DNA from: Paraglomus occultum
Taxonomy: Eukaryota > Glomeromycota > Glomeromycetes > Paraglomerales > Paraglomeraceae
Direction: 5' to 3'
Length of the DNA: 44,081 bases
Assembly (NCBI GenBank): GCA_910592205.1
Contig: CAJVPJ010000105.1
Span: 1 to 44,081, forward strand
The notes under the pieces were generated by a model, which searched no databases, was not told the DNA's origin, and was given only the letters and a program-made list of their open reading frames with translations. Position numbers and translations under genes: made by a program. Shown here piece by piece: positions 21,831 to 33,979 of the stretch. Each line of letters begins with the position of its first letter. Position 1 is the stretch's first letter.

Positions 21831-24800
21831 ACATTCTGAGACCAGACTCTAAAGTAGTTAATTAATTACATCTTGAAAGACATTATACGATTGCGTGGCC
21901 ACAAAATTTCATACATCATTAGAAGTGCTAATACGGAATGGGTCAAAAAGCTTTAGATGGAAATCTACATGACCATTTTGGACAACAATGTTGAAAATTC
22001 GATGGGAAAAGGAAAATATTGGGTTGAGCAAATAGGACATTACATTGACGTTTCGTAATTTTACCCGTTTCGATCATCGATCACAATCGGGTATAAACAT
22101 CAAGTTTTCAATCTCAACGCAGCGTTTAGTTTTTCGGATATCAATGAACAAACCGGAGATATTAATGTGATGCCTCAATGAGCGGGCTACTAATCGCATG
22201 GATTTGATTGATGAGGCGGGCAAAACGAGTAACAGTTAGTAATGAAATTAAAATATGCATTGTTCGCCTACCACATATGAACAACAAAGGTTTAATTTTC
22301 AAACTTCGGATGTATCTCCATGTTTAGACGGTCATATGTGATACAACGATGATAATTAATGATTGGTTTCACCGAGACAGAGTAACTCGCGTTGTATATT
22401 CGATACACGCGATAAACATCTCGTATCTAACCGACTATAAATCCGTAATGCAATATACACAAAATACGTAAAACTCACATGTCGAGGGAGAGAAAGGGAT
22501 ACGCCCTCATTACAAAAATGTTAATAAAGACGAGCCACTGAACTTCCAATTTCAGAACTTTAATCTAAAAGACGGATCGAATGATTGCGCACGGTGCATG
22601 TGTAGTCAAAACTTGTCAGAGTTGGAAAGCAAAACATTCTGAAAAGTCCAAGGGGATGGGCTTCATAACAAAAAAAACAAACGTTTTCGTTGTATGAAAT
22701 AACTTGTGATTTGAAAGAGGACAAATTATCAGAAACAGACCGAGATAACAAAGGGCCAACATGACAATGTATGGTGATGCAAATAGTTGTTTGCTAGTTT
22801 ATGGACGTAAATGCACGTTTAATACAAGTGCTAACAGACCGTCCTATGACTTGGAAATGCACTCGCATAAAGAGTTTTACGATTAGTGTTCAAACACGGA
22901 ATAATTTTGCAAATTGCTGTCAGAGAAATGTTGAATCAGAAGACTAAATTGGAATTTTTCGCAAGTTACTATATCGTATATTCGAAGATGGGTTTATTAT
23001 TAGTACATACCATACGCTCCGTTGACGAGAAATTCTGTGACACAAACACGTCAATGTCAATTCGACGAAAAGGATTATCAATATAACACAACTTTTCCGG
23101 CACAACCTCCCAATTTAGAATTGCGTACAATACGTCAGTTTGATGATGCAAACAACGAGTGAAATAGTGTAACTCTAACAAATTATTTCGCACAGTGTCG
23201 TTTACCATTTTGAGATGCAATTCAATTGTAGTGGTGACAACGAAATCGCATTAATAATTAATACCAGCGTCCGTGGGCAAAGGAATCGTTTGTAAAGCCA
23301 GGCTCGGTTCACAACATAAGACAACAAAGTATACGTTGTATTTTGTACAATTGCATTTTAACGTATGAGGAAAGTGTGTCATTGTTGCTATGTAAGTGAC
23401 GTTTAAAAATGTTAAACTATTTCAGTCGCGAGACACTTTGATTTCCAAATGTTGAAAATACTATGAAAAGTGCGCTGTTCTGTGATGTCATTGTGTCAAT
23501 GTTTCAATGCAATGAGTCAACTGCAAAGTCTATTTTTGCATCCATTGACTGATTAACTTGTTCTCAAACTGCGTGTTTAACAATACATACTGCATATAAT
23601 CATTGGATGGCGTCTCGCCAAAAAACAATCGCATTCTATGCTGCAAACACTGTTCGAAATACCAGAAAGCAAAGAAATAAAGAACAAACGTAGCAGATTA
23701 TTATTAACATGTCTCAACGAAATATTTATCTGATAATATATCAGACTTTGTAAGAATAACCATTTTATCACAGTAAATAGGGTTAAGGACAGGTTAATTG
23801 ATGATAATAAATACTATTGCGTTGAAAAAGCGACAGTTTTTAATAAACTAGTCAACCATACTTTTGAAATTGGGCTGCATACGGAACTAATGCAAATTGT
23901 TCTAGTCATTCAACCGAAAGCAAGCAAGCGCTTTAGAGGTCTACCTTAGCTGCGCCAAATAAGGAACAGCTTTAGACTTTAGATAAGAAATGTGTGATAA
24001 CTGTTACCAGCGATACTTGTGAACACGTTTATTACTCCCACAATGTCGAGTCTGGAGTCAAAACGTAGACTTTTTCATTTCAAGAAACAAGACATCGAGG
24101 CACTGAGAGTAGGCTTCGTACTCGCCTGCAAAGCGTGAGGATAAAGCATTCCTGTAGTTGGGATATTCTGTTGACATTTTTTTAGCGTAGCGTTATACTA
24201 ATAATCGACAATTCTAATATTATGTAATTACAGGCTTTCCTGAAAAATACATTTTCCCCACCATTTGACTGTCAAACTGCTTGAGAGACAAGCCCTCGTC
24301 ACGTTGAACAGACTCACCAGAACTCCTGACGCTCACAAAATGAGTTGGGTCTTAGTGAATGCAGGCGCCGATACGGACACGACTGAAATTAAGACGGACT
24401 CGCTCATGATGGACTCTGCTGCTTCTCGGTCTTTAACAGCTGGGTGAAATCGAACTATCCGAATGCGACCCATCGAGTAACCTGTTAAAATATATTAAGA
24501 ATCTTTTTTATAATGCTCTTAATGATTTCTCAAAATTAACATGTATCTACGATGCACACTGTCAATTAAAAGATGCCACACGTGACGTCACCCACGAGTT
24601 CGTTGTTGTCAAGAAGAAAAACATTCAATGATAGTTGCAGATGTCCCTAATAAGGACGAGCATCTAAGAAATGAACGGGGTTTTTTGGGGAAAGCGCAAA
24701 TATTCTCACTTGCGGCGTACAGGTTCTGATATGTAGATCAAACTATATTTGCCATTCACGTCATGTCTGCTTACATTTTACAAGACTCAGCCTTATTGAC

Positions 24801-26082
24801 AGGAACTTCATCAAGGCTTACCCGCTGACTATTCGGTTACTATTGAAAGACGGCAATATCTTGGAGACTTGAATGTAAGGAAAGCCAGTGTGAAATGTTA
24901 AACAAGGAATAAATAAAAAACATGCGGAAAGCATTCTCGTTCTGCGAGTCATTAATAGGCTCGCTATGGTACCACTGCAGAGTATACAGCTTCTTTGTGA
25001 CATTCTGATTTCTTGCTTAACTTATCTGGTAGAGCAATGAGTTTTATTTTAACATTGCCAGGAGTCGGCTCTACCGTAATTACCACTTGTTTGTTCTTTG
25101 ATTAACGGATTGCGTAATATAGTTGTGAAGCGTTTCTATAATATATAAAGAACTCGTGTTATCTTCCCAGTCAATACTGTGACTAATAAATGTACAAACA
25201 AAATTTAGCAACGATATAAAAAAAGCTTTCCAATTAATTTTGCAAATTACAGGAAAAACTTTGATTATTAGTCATGAAAGTGCCTGCTTTGCTGTAAAAA
25301 TGCAGAAATTCTACAAAATATTTTGCGCAAAATATTTGTAAAAGAATGTGGCGATATTATATGTATGTATGTACTGTATTTAGATTATGGCTTTAGTTTT
25401 TCCGCGGAAAATAACACAACCATAATCTTTAAAATTTACACAGGTGACGGTCTGTGTTTAGCTACTCCATCTTGGCTTTGTCAAATTTCATAGTGTGTTT
25501 TTTTAGAGATAAGACGCCCATTCACGAGCGTTTAGCGAGTTAGTCTGTAAACAAATAAGTTTTCGCATTTCTTCACGAACAGTTTATACGTGTTTGTAAT
25601 GTTTAACGTCGGGTAGATAGACGGTATGAATTTCTTTGTATAATTGTACAGCTTAAATCTTTTTTTTTGCTCGTTTGACCTTTCTTACCGCTTTTATTGA
25701 TAAAGCAAAGCTGTCATCGTAATAAAAACCCTACGTTTAAGTCCATCTTAAATACTCCTTTTTGACTTGCATATTTAAAACACGATTCAACGTTCTACGT
25801 TTTGATTGGATTAAAAAAATCGGACTCGCAGACGTAGTAAGCAGCCGCTATTAGGAAGAACAAACATCTTTCAGTTCTTAGTAGGTTATTGCGGAGATTT
25901 TATCACTACTTTGTTTTCAACTTCCTCATACTATGCTTTGGATGCTAATCATATTCTAAACTTTTATAATACTCTAAGCGCTGCGACAAAAGTATCCCCA
26001 AAACAATCGAGTAAATTTCTCAGGTTGTAGCTTTCAACCATCCGATTTACACCTAGTGGCAGCGTGCCTTCAGATACATGCA

Positions 26083-26285
26083 TAGTCAACCCCGTTAATT
26101 CAAACCCCGTTTAACCGAATGACTAAGTAAAATCTCGCTAAACCGAAGGTAAGCTCTAAAATTTATATTAAATTTACCCCGATAAACCGAATTTACTAAT
26201 TAAACCCCGATAAACCAAATTTTTTTAGAATTTTCCACCCATGTTCCCCACCCACTTCGGTTTAACGAGGTTCAATATGTACTAG
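26083..26285. mobile_element. Pogo/Tigger-type MITE, degenerate
   Basis: The ends read tagtcaaccccgttaattc and, in reverse complement, tagtacatattgaacctcgt followed by taaaccgaag. They share the aacc(c/t)cgttaa core typical of pogo-family termini. Inside are repeats of accccgataaaccgaatt (about 26177-26222). There is no coding capacity, and the termini have diverged. Confidence 0.6.
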
Positions 26286-26510
26286 TACATAATATGGTGG
26301 TAACCCAGCCTGAACGTGGGGTTTGTCTTTGTTTTGGGCTTTCAGCTGACTGTTTTCTTGGCATCATGTCTGAACAACAAAACTTCCAGCCCACTTTTAA
26401 AAGTAACTGTACAGATAAAAGCCGTAGTCTTCAAACCTTCGATTTACACCTAGTGGCAATGTAACTTTGGATATAATAATTATTCGACAGATACTCGGTG
26501 AGATACTTAC

Positions 26511-26712
26511 CTATTCCATCTGAAGGAATAGATTCCCCGCGCGGTGAGGGCTCTCTGCACAGCCTTTTCAAAACCAATTCCACTGAATGCAGCGTTTTGT
26601 TGTCGCTGAGTTTCGGCCGCTGCCTGCCGTATTTCACCTTTCGGTTTCTCTTTCTCCTGCTTTCTGTTCTTCCGCTTTTGCTTGTGCTTGAGTGGGTTTG
26701 TATTCTAGCCAT
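26511..26712 (-). CDS. Possible exon of an unidentified gene (weak)
   Basis: On the minus strand an ATG-led frame (MARIQTHSSTSKSGRTESRR onward, very basic) runs to a strong 5' splice site, gaatag|gtaagt. A second frame over the same bases, entered after a possible acceptor (atggctag|aat), reads AAAETQRQQNAAFSGIGFEK and then AVQRALTARGIYSFRWNR before a stop, and also looks protein-like. I cannot decide which, if either, is used. No partner exon was recognised. Both readings could be chance in a purine-rich tract. Confidence 0.3.
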
Positions 26713-27343
26713 AATGACATAAATAATATTAAGAATTGCTGACACGTTCGTGTCCGTAAGTGCGTAACATGTGGTGGCGACAAAGAGTTTTTATTATAAT
26801 AATTTGCTTTTACAGAGCGCTGTGTTTGTGCTTTGGATGAGGATTGTTGTAAAGCATACATACACAATGCGCAATGGAGAGAAGCCTTGGGTATATGTAG
26901 GTAGACGTGTGTGTTTGCGTGTTAGATAATAATTTACGCTTAAACGCAATTTTGTAAGTATAAATGTTGTTACCTATGCAGTATTATCAGCCAATAGTAC
27001 AGCATAAACGCGTATCGATATATTGTCGAGCGTAAAACATTATGATATAATATTGTGACTGTTATAACTGTTTCCGTAAACAATGACAATAGTATCAGTG
27101 TAACGCGCCAGAGCACACGCATAGAAATTTTTAATTTTACTGGTAAAATTTATAATTAACACAGATGTAACGACCAGCTGCAAGTCATAAAATTTATTAA
27201 TTGTCACGGGCAGTTAGGGGGTATTACGCCACCAGTAGAATTTCAATAGACTAATATCTGAATAGAGCTTAATGATAGTATTGATAACAGTAATGTAATG
27301 TAAGCGTAACCTATGTAAATATGGTAAATAACACTAATAATAA

Positions 27344-27522
27344 TACAGTCAAAGTTGGTTATAACGAATTCTATGGGACCAGAGAAAATATTGTTTATAA
27401 CCAGAAATTCCTTATAATGAAGGTCATTTTTTATAGCTAAGATTATAACTTTTATAATTGACTTGGAGAAAATCTTCGTTATAAACAGATCTTCATTATA
27501 ACATAGCCAGCTTTGATTGTAT
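27344..27522. mobile_element. Pogo-type MITE with intact-looking terminal inverted repeats
   Basis: About 178 bp bounded by tacagtcaaagttggttata on the left and, in reverse complement, tacaatcaaagctggctatg on the right. These are clear imperfect inverted repeats, and both ends abut TA, the target of Tc1/mariner/pogo elements. The interior is AT-rich and noncoding. Confidence 0.75.
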
Positions 27523-28458
27523 AAACTTTCTAAAACATCTGGATTGTTTAAATATCTTGTGTCACTGTTAAATTATGCCATTTTTTGCGAGGGCAATTTT
27601 TTTCGTAACAATTTGCTTATTTTCTGTTTAATATGATTAATTCGTTTCTTTTAGATTCGAGAAGAATGCAACCCAGCTCGTAAATGTCATGAAAAAAAAA
27701 CGCGCAAGACAAAAAAAAACAAAAAACAAAAAAAGAGGCAAGAGAGAATGGAATAGTGTCATTATTAATGTAAGCATGTTCTGAAGACTTTAATTCGATT
27801 TTATGGAGAGATTTGAGTTTACAATAATCATATTGCCTGGATACTTTTGCTTGTGCTCGTCAAATATGCCTTGCTTTATAAAAATATTGTTAAGTAATTT
27901 TTTCGGTAACATTTGTAGCGCAAGTATTTAACTACTTCGTGTCTAGAAGTGTAGATAGGTTGTTCAGATTGTCATTGTACGCAAAGTAGTGACGTCACGT
28001 AAATAATATTTTCCACGTGTAGCAAAGATTTTAACGGCCTCGTATCCAATTAGAAGTTAACGCTACAACAAAAGGCAACCATAAAACGTCATAGTCATAG
28101 AACATCGAACATAGAGAAACCTATTCGAGTTTACCGCATCCCTTTTGGTCCTTCAAGTTTCGAAGGTTCACTCAGAGAACGGATCTCTCTTTTTCAAGGT
28201 ACATCGGCAGCCTATTCGCATAGTTGCAACTTTGATCTATAGGTATCATGGTCTCGGTATGTCAATCGCTGTTCCAATTAATAATTTTCCGTTGCTCAAT
28301 CTTGCATAATGCACAAGCAAACTGTGAATCAACGCAATATAACCAGCTTGCAAGCCAAAGATCTTTTACCATCTTCCGCTCCGTTTATATATCTCATATT
28401 CTCTGTTTACCGTTCTTCATCTTAGCCATCTCTCCCCTCCTTTCACCGCGCGTTCGGC

Positions 28459-31400
28459 ATGGGGGTACCCAAAAAATACCACTTGCTGTTATTCTTCCTT
28501 CGTGCGTCGAGCTTAGTTCCTGCATCATACGCCTGCGCAATGTTTCTATATGGAGTCGATGATTTGTCGACGCATTATGCCAAGGGACTGGCAGTGAAAA
28601 TTACTTGGATAGATTATCTTATTGCTTGCATGTGGGTGAGTGAGTGAATGAATGTGATTTTACGAAATTTCTAGCCCGATAGAGACTGTCGTATAAACGA
28701 TTGTAATAATAACGCGCTCGATAAGACTCGTGTTATTATCACAATAAACATTCCTCTTCTAGAATATATTTTTTTCCCTAATTCCACGCCCTTTTTTTTC
28801 TCAATTCAGTGCATGCTAGCTGGACTCTGGAGTTATTGGTTAGCTGACTCGCTCATGCGTCGCTGGATATTCTACTACAAAGTAAGCAGTGCAATAATCC
28901 GTCTGATTTCACTCCAAGCAATAAACTGGGTCGCTACTTCCTACGTGGCTTCTCATTATGGTCCCGATCAACCAGTTTGGACATGGATCGTAGTCAGTTG
29001 CATTCTCGCTGTAGCCAATATTATTCAATGGCTGTTCTTATCCACCGGACATCATCACGAACCCGCAACTAGCCGCTCTACTGTCTGGAAGGATATTATG
29101 AAATTTATACTCATACCATTGTCCATTGTTTCGTTCCTGACTATGGTTGCACTTCTTGAACAAGAGGCGACACTAAGATATCCAGCTCGATTTTCTCAAG
29201 GAGGTTACAGGCTTTCTACGAATTTGACACTCGACGACTTTCAATCGACGTCTCGAGTAAAAGTACTTATGGTTGTCCTAACATCTTGGACTGAAAGCGG
29301 TTTTCATAAACGTCAAATGTTTAGAGAGAGTTCGGCCAAACTCATACCGCCCCATTCGGATCGTATAAGCGTTGCTTATAGATTTATCGTCGGGTCTCCG
29401 ACATCAGTAAAAAAGCGCAAGGAGTTGGGTGATAAACTCATGACTGAGAATGAACAGTACAAAGACTTGGTTATTGTGCCGGCTGGTGATTCGTACGAAG
29501 AACTGAGTCATAAAGTTTACAAGGCATTTGAGTGGACTAACGGTTTTGCGTTTGATTACATAGTGAAGACTGACGATGATATGTTTGTGAGAATGGACGT
29601 TGTCACTAGAGAGTTGGATGAGTTGGGACCGATGAGAAAATATTATTGGCGAGGACTTGGGTATTGGTAAGTAGGAAAAGCGGATTGAATAGAAACATAA
29701 AAATTTACTACATTTCGACGAATTCTTCTTCGTATTCAAATTTTTCCGTCTTAATGGAATGCCATTATTCACTGTCTATCAAACGCGCTTTTAGGAATAT
29801 CCCCCCGATTCAAGATTCGTCAAACAAGAATGCCGCATTCGACTACAAACTTCCATTATTCCCGCCATTTACTGCTGGCGCCTTGTATATACTTTCGCGC
29901 GACTTAATATCTTTAATTGTAACCGACACCCCGCGTGTTTTCACCAAAAACGAAGATCAAAATCTGGGCATCTGGCTTTTCCCATATAATATTCAACCTA
30001 TTCATGACAAGCGCATACAACAAGCCGACGTTTGTGAGGACGATATGATTGCAAAACATTTCAGCGACTCGTACGGTATCACGCGGTCAATGAAGGACAT
30101 GTACGAAAACGTGATAAATAGGAGGAGAATGTGCGAAGGGTTTACACAAACATATTGCGCTTTGTGCTATTCATGTGGTGGACGGGTGAATCATTGGAGG
30201 GAATGGGGCTTTGAATGTGATGATACTAAAGGGATCACGTTGCTCAATCAACCAAAGCTGTTTCTTCCAGATGCGGCATATGCTATCAAGTTATTTGATA
30301 GAGAGAATATGACTATCGGAAGTAAGGAAGATGAGTGGATAATAGAAGGACTTTTGTCGAAGCATTCATCAATATATTCTGATACTGAACAGTGGTATTT
30401 GCTTCATTGGATGCTTTGGGTGACTGATCAATCGACATTCCTAGAGCGTCATTATAAAACAATAGAAATGATATGGGTTCATACACCCAATGCTGTCATC
30501 TTCGTAGTCAGCACTACTCTTCCATCGGATTTCTTTTCTCATTATCAAAAGCAAGGTTATCAAATTCACGTTATAAAAATAAGCAAGGACCTGTTGATCG
30601 AGCGCCAATGGTATTTAGGATGGAATTCTCGCGATTGGCTTAAATACTGGGACAAATGGCAAAATTCACAATTTTTCGTTTATCATATGGCTGACTTTGT
30701 GCGATATGTTTTATTATACAAATACGGGGGAATGTATATGGATATGGATGCCCTCTGGATACACGCTCCGCCCGACAATCAAATGGAATTTATTGGATCC
30801 GATTATTCTAGTGTAGACGCTGATAGAGAATGGACACTTGACGAAAAGAATACTTATCTGGCTAATGGTGTAATGAGGCTTCGTAAGGGACGAGCTATGC
30901 TTAGAGAAATTACCGAGAAAGCCTTAGATCCTTCCAATTATTCGGTTTATTGTTTTAATTGTGTTGGACCGCGTGCCTTGACTATGTATGTTAGGGATAA
31001 TAGGAAAATTCTTGAACAGAGCGGTCTGGTCATTCTCCCAAATTATATTTTATACCCAAGAGACTATCTTAAGATACCTACTTTGTTGAAGCAGGATAAT
31101 AAAGCAGCCGCAGAACTTGGATCTATTGGAAAAAGATCGTGGAGCATACATTTGTTCGGCAAGATGACTAATCACTTGGTTATAGAGAGTGCGAGTGTCG
31201 TTGGATTAACTATAAAGAAATTTTCTCTTGATATTCCACATCCACCAGCCCCGGAAACATCAACAAGCAAGCCAGATACTAAGAACACGCGCAAATCATA
31301 TCCATTTACATTAAGTGGACCGAAAACGTACAAATATACACTTCAAAGGAACAACAATAAATTTGCTGGATCTTTTAATGGTCAATTCAATGGGTTCGAT

Positions 31401-31694
31401 GCCATATTCCTTAGAGGTGGTACGGGTAAATGTAAGAAAGCAACGATAAGCATAAACGCCGCTGTAGGACGAATGTCATTTGGTCATCTTGGCGGGATGT
31501 GGAGCAACACTACTATAACCATCGATGGGGCAACAAAGAAGGATGTTAATGCTATATTGAATGGTTTGACGTATCATCCAAATGAATTGTTGAAACCTGG
31601 AAAGGATAAAGTTACGGTTGGAATTGAGTTTGATGGTCATTTGGCGTCTATTGAGATTGACGTGTTGGTGCCTCAGATTGATATCGGGATTTAA
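28459..31694 (+). CDS. Four-part fusion: Eos1-like membrane domain, GT31, GT32/Gb3-synthase-like, C-terminal beta-sandwich
   Basis: Three exons (28459-28635, 28810-29666, 29795-31694) give 977 residues. Residues 1-185 contain about five membrane helices and resemble the Eos1 N-glycosylation family (FLRASSLVPA, ACMWCMLAGLWSYWLADSLM, IIRLISLQAINW). Residues 208-455 form a GT31 (beta-1,3-galactosyl/GlcNAc-transferase) domain: VLMVVLTSW, the metal-binding DYIVKTDDDMFV, YYWRGLGYW, FPPFTAGALYILSRDL and KNEDQNLGIWL. Residues about 535-805 form a DXD-type GT32 domain: YHMADFVRYVLLYKYGGMYM with DMD at 661-663, then LANGVMRLRKG and NCVGPRAL, as in Gb3 synthase. Residues about 846-971 resemble a cadherin-like beta-sandwich repeat (ILNGLTYHPNELLKPGKDKV). 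A Pro/Ser/Thr linker precedes it. Exons 2 and 3 each span a domain boundary, so the fusion is not an artefact of gene calling. Membrane anchoring suggests the ER/Golgi. Both catalytic acidic motifs are present. Confidence 0.9.
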
Positions 31695-31878
31695 TGAAGG
31701 TGTGCACATTCTGGCTTTTGTATATTTATCCATCAAGTATTTATTAGGCATGTGTGTAATTGGACTATATTCGTTGTCAACATCAATAGATTTCATATAG
31801 AATTCATAATAATCTCTTATAATATTTATTCTGAAAATCGGTATTGATATAGAATATCTCAATCTCATTCTACTGAGG

Positions 31879-33979
31879 TTATTGTCTATACTTGTTAGTA
31901 AACCTATCTACTACATAATCTGCTGCCGCTCCGGAAGCCATTTCACCTTGAAACACTTTCTCTTCTAGTTCCTCGACCATAGTCCTTATAGCAGTGTCAG
32001 ATTTCAATCTAAGCATTGATTTACATAATTCATTAGCGCCATGATTATACTGTCTTATTACCGATGAGAGACTCTCCATGAATACCTATCCATAAGCTCG
32101 TTTTTTATTTGTGTCCACATCCATAATTTTCTTTGTTCGCCACGTCTCTTTTCAAATTGACCAGATTCCTATTTACATATATACATTAAACGTAATTAAT
32201 GAAGTAGGGTAGGTAGCTCATGTTGCATATATCACTTACCCTCATCACGTTACAGTATTCCTGTATTATGTCCCAAGTCTCTTTTATTCCAACGTTGCTC
32301 TTAGCGGAAACTCGAATGACCTATACATAGTTACATATAATCACGTACTTACATTAGTATCGTTGTCTTTCCGCAAAAAGTACAGAGTAAAACTCAAACA
32401 TCGCAAAAGAAATTTCATCTACACAATTAATTGCTACTTTGTTAACAGAGATTATTACACCAATTCATTACCCGAGGCTTCCATACTGGCGTATTGGGTT
32501 GTAGATATTTCAATGCGCTCGTGTACTCTGTCATTGCCTGTATTGCAGCTCCTTGGAACGCACCATCCGATTTATTAATGATTACCAAATCGGATATTTC
32601 AACAATGCCTTTTTTAAGTCCCTTAAATATAGATCAGAGACACATAGTTAGCGAGCGTGTGATTATGCAATCTATACATCTTGTATTAATAAAGCGCACT
32701 TGTATTTCATCTCCACCCGCTGGCGGCACCATAAGGACAAACCTTTATTATATCAAAGAAATTAGTATATTATCATATATAATATTCGGTATCTGTTTGT
32801 CTCATTATTTCTTCCCACTTACATATCAACCATCTCAGCAACCATGGTCTCTGATTGTCCCACCCCGACCGTCTCAACAAGACACACATCGTAACCAGCA
32901 GCTGTAGATTGACAGATCATTTTAGATTGATTCAAATGCCAAGACGTTTAATGTTGTCTACATACCTTCGCATAGAATTATTGCCTCATTCGTATTACGA
33001 GCGACCTAATTTGAACGCGCAACTATCAATCGGTTGAGCCATCCATCAACAACGTCTATTAAATAAACACTTACACCGCCTAAACCATACAAGGTGACAA
33101 TAAATCTATAATGTTATCGAGTAAACTGCTCAAGTTGTTCATTGCTAAATACGTACCAAGCGTCCCACGGCTAGGTGACGGTCTGACATACGCATTCTCT
33201 TGATTAGACAGCTGTGGCATTCTGGTCTTGTCGCCCAATATGCTACCTCCTGATCTCGACGACGAAGGATCGACTGCCTATCGCGTAAACATCAACCATC
33301 ATCATCGCCTTCTCACCATTGTTAAGACGCATCAACTACTCTCGAATCATATTCCCTGCCCCAGCCGTCATTTTTATACGGCTCATATATATAAGACTCT
33401 TCTCTTTACTTTACTACACACAACACAACCCATCTTACTACGATCCTTTGTAATTCTCCCTTACAAGGACTGCCACACGATGTCCCTGAGATAATATGTA
33501 CATCCCGAACGTTTCCAGAAAGGTTGATTTCCCCACTCCTGGCGGACCCGAAAGACCAATTCGAAAGGTGGAACGATGTGATCGGCTACGGGTGGAGACG
33601 GCTGCTTTGTTGAGGATCGTTGAGAGGAGTTGTTCAGATTGGAATTTATGATCTCGACGAGTAGATTCAACTGAGAAGCAAAAAATTTTTGAAGAGGTGC
33701 AAAGTTAGTAATTATCGTAGTCATAACGATTGTATGCATTGCGTCAATGTTGGCTCCGTCAACTCTGATTTTTATACCAGGCTAGCCGAGAAAACAAATC
33801 CTCTTGAACGATAATCAACCTAAAGTAATAGCCTTTGCCAAGCTATGCCTATCTCCATTCTTGATCCCCTCATATAGATTAATGACTTTAGGCAAGACAT
33901 CACGTGTGGTAATAGAAGTTGCAAGCAATCGCACCGCACTTCCATTGTTTAACAATTCGATCGAATTCCACCGCCTCAT
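31879..33979 (-). CDS. MMAA: MMAA/MeaB-type GTPase, chaperone of B12-dependent methylmalonyl-CoA mutase
   Basis: Eleven exons (33979-33820, 33670-33465, 33277-33157, 33079-33075, 33005-32966, 32901-32823, 32742-32700, 32621-32472, 32320-32240, 32168-32086, 32008-31879) give 365 residues. A short basic N-terminus ([20 protein letters not shown]) fits a mitochondrial presequence. The G3E GTPase core has Walker [10 protein letters not shown] (about 95-103), [41 protein letters not shown] and the guanine-specifying NKSD (about 234-237). The C-terminal dimerisation part has [12 protein letters not shown]. In relatives this protein loads adenosylcobalamin onto methylmalonyl-CoA mutase and protects it, in propionate breakdown. 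Exon 4 is only 5 nt long but is needed to restore the TLGGVAR motif. The gene is convergent with the glycosyltransferase gene, 184 bp apart. Confidence 0.94.

Larger units (their letters stand above)
21835..28458. other. Long gene-poor region with transposon remnants
   Basis: About 6.6 kb without a supported gene. Contents seen: two pogo-like MITEs (26083-26285, 27344-27522), a direct repeat (26043-26061 and 26440-26458), and a doubtful exon on the minus strand (26511-26712). A short open frame at 24244-24447 (+) has somewhat higher GC than its surroundings but no ATG near its start and no known motif. The last 300-400 bases should hold the promoter of the glycosyltransferase gene. Confidence 0.5.

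Noticed and set aside
28248-28562. 104-residue plus-strand frame just upstream of and overlapping the fusion gene
   Set aside because: It overlaps exon 1 in a different frame and has no family motif. The frame starting at 28459 carries the Eos1-like sequence.
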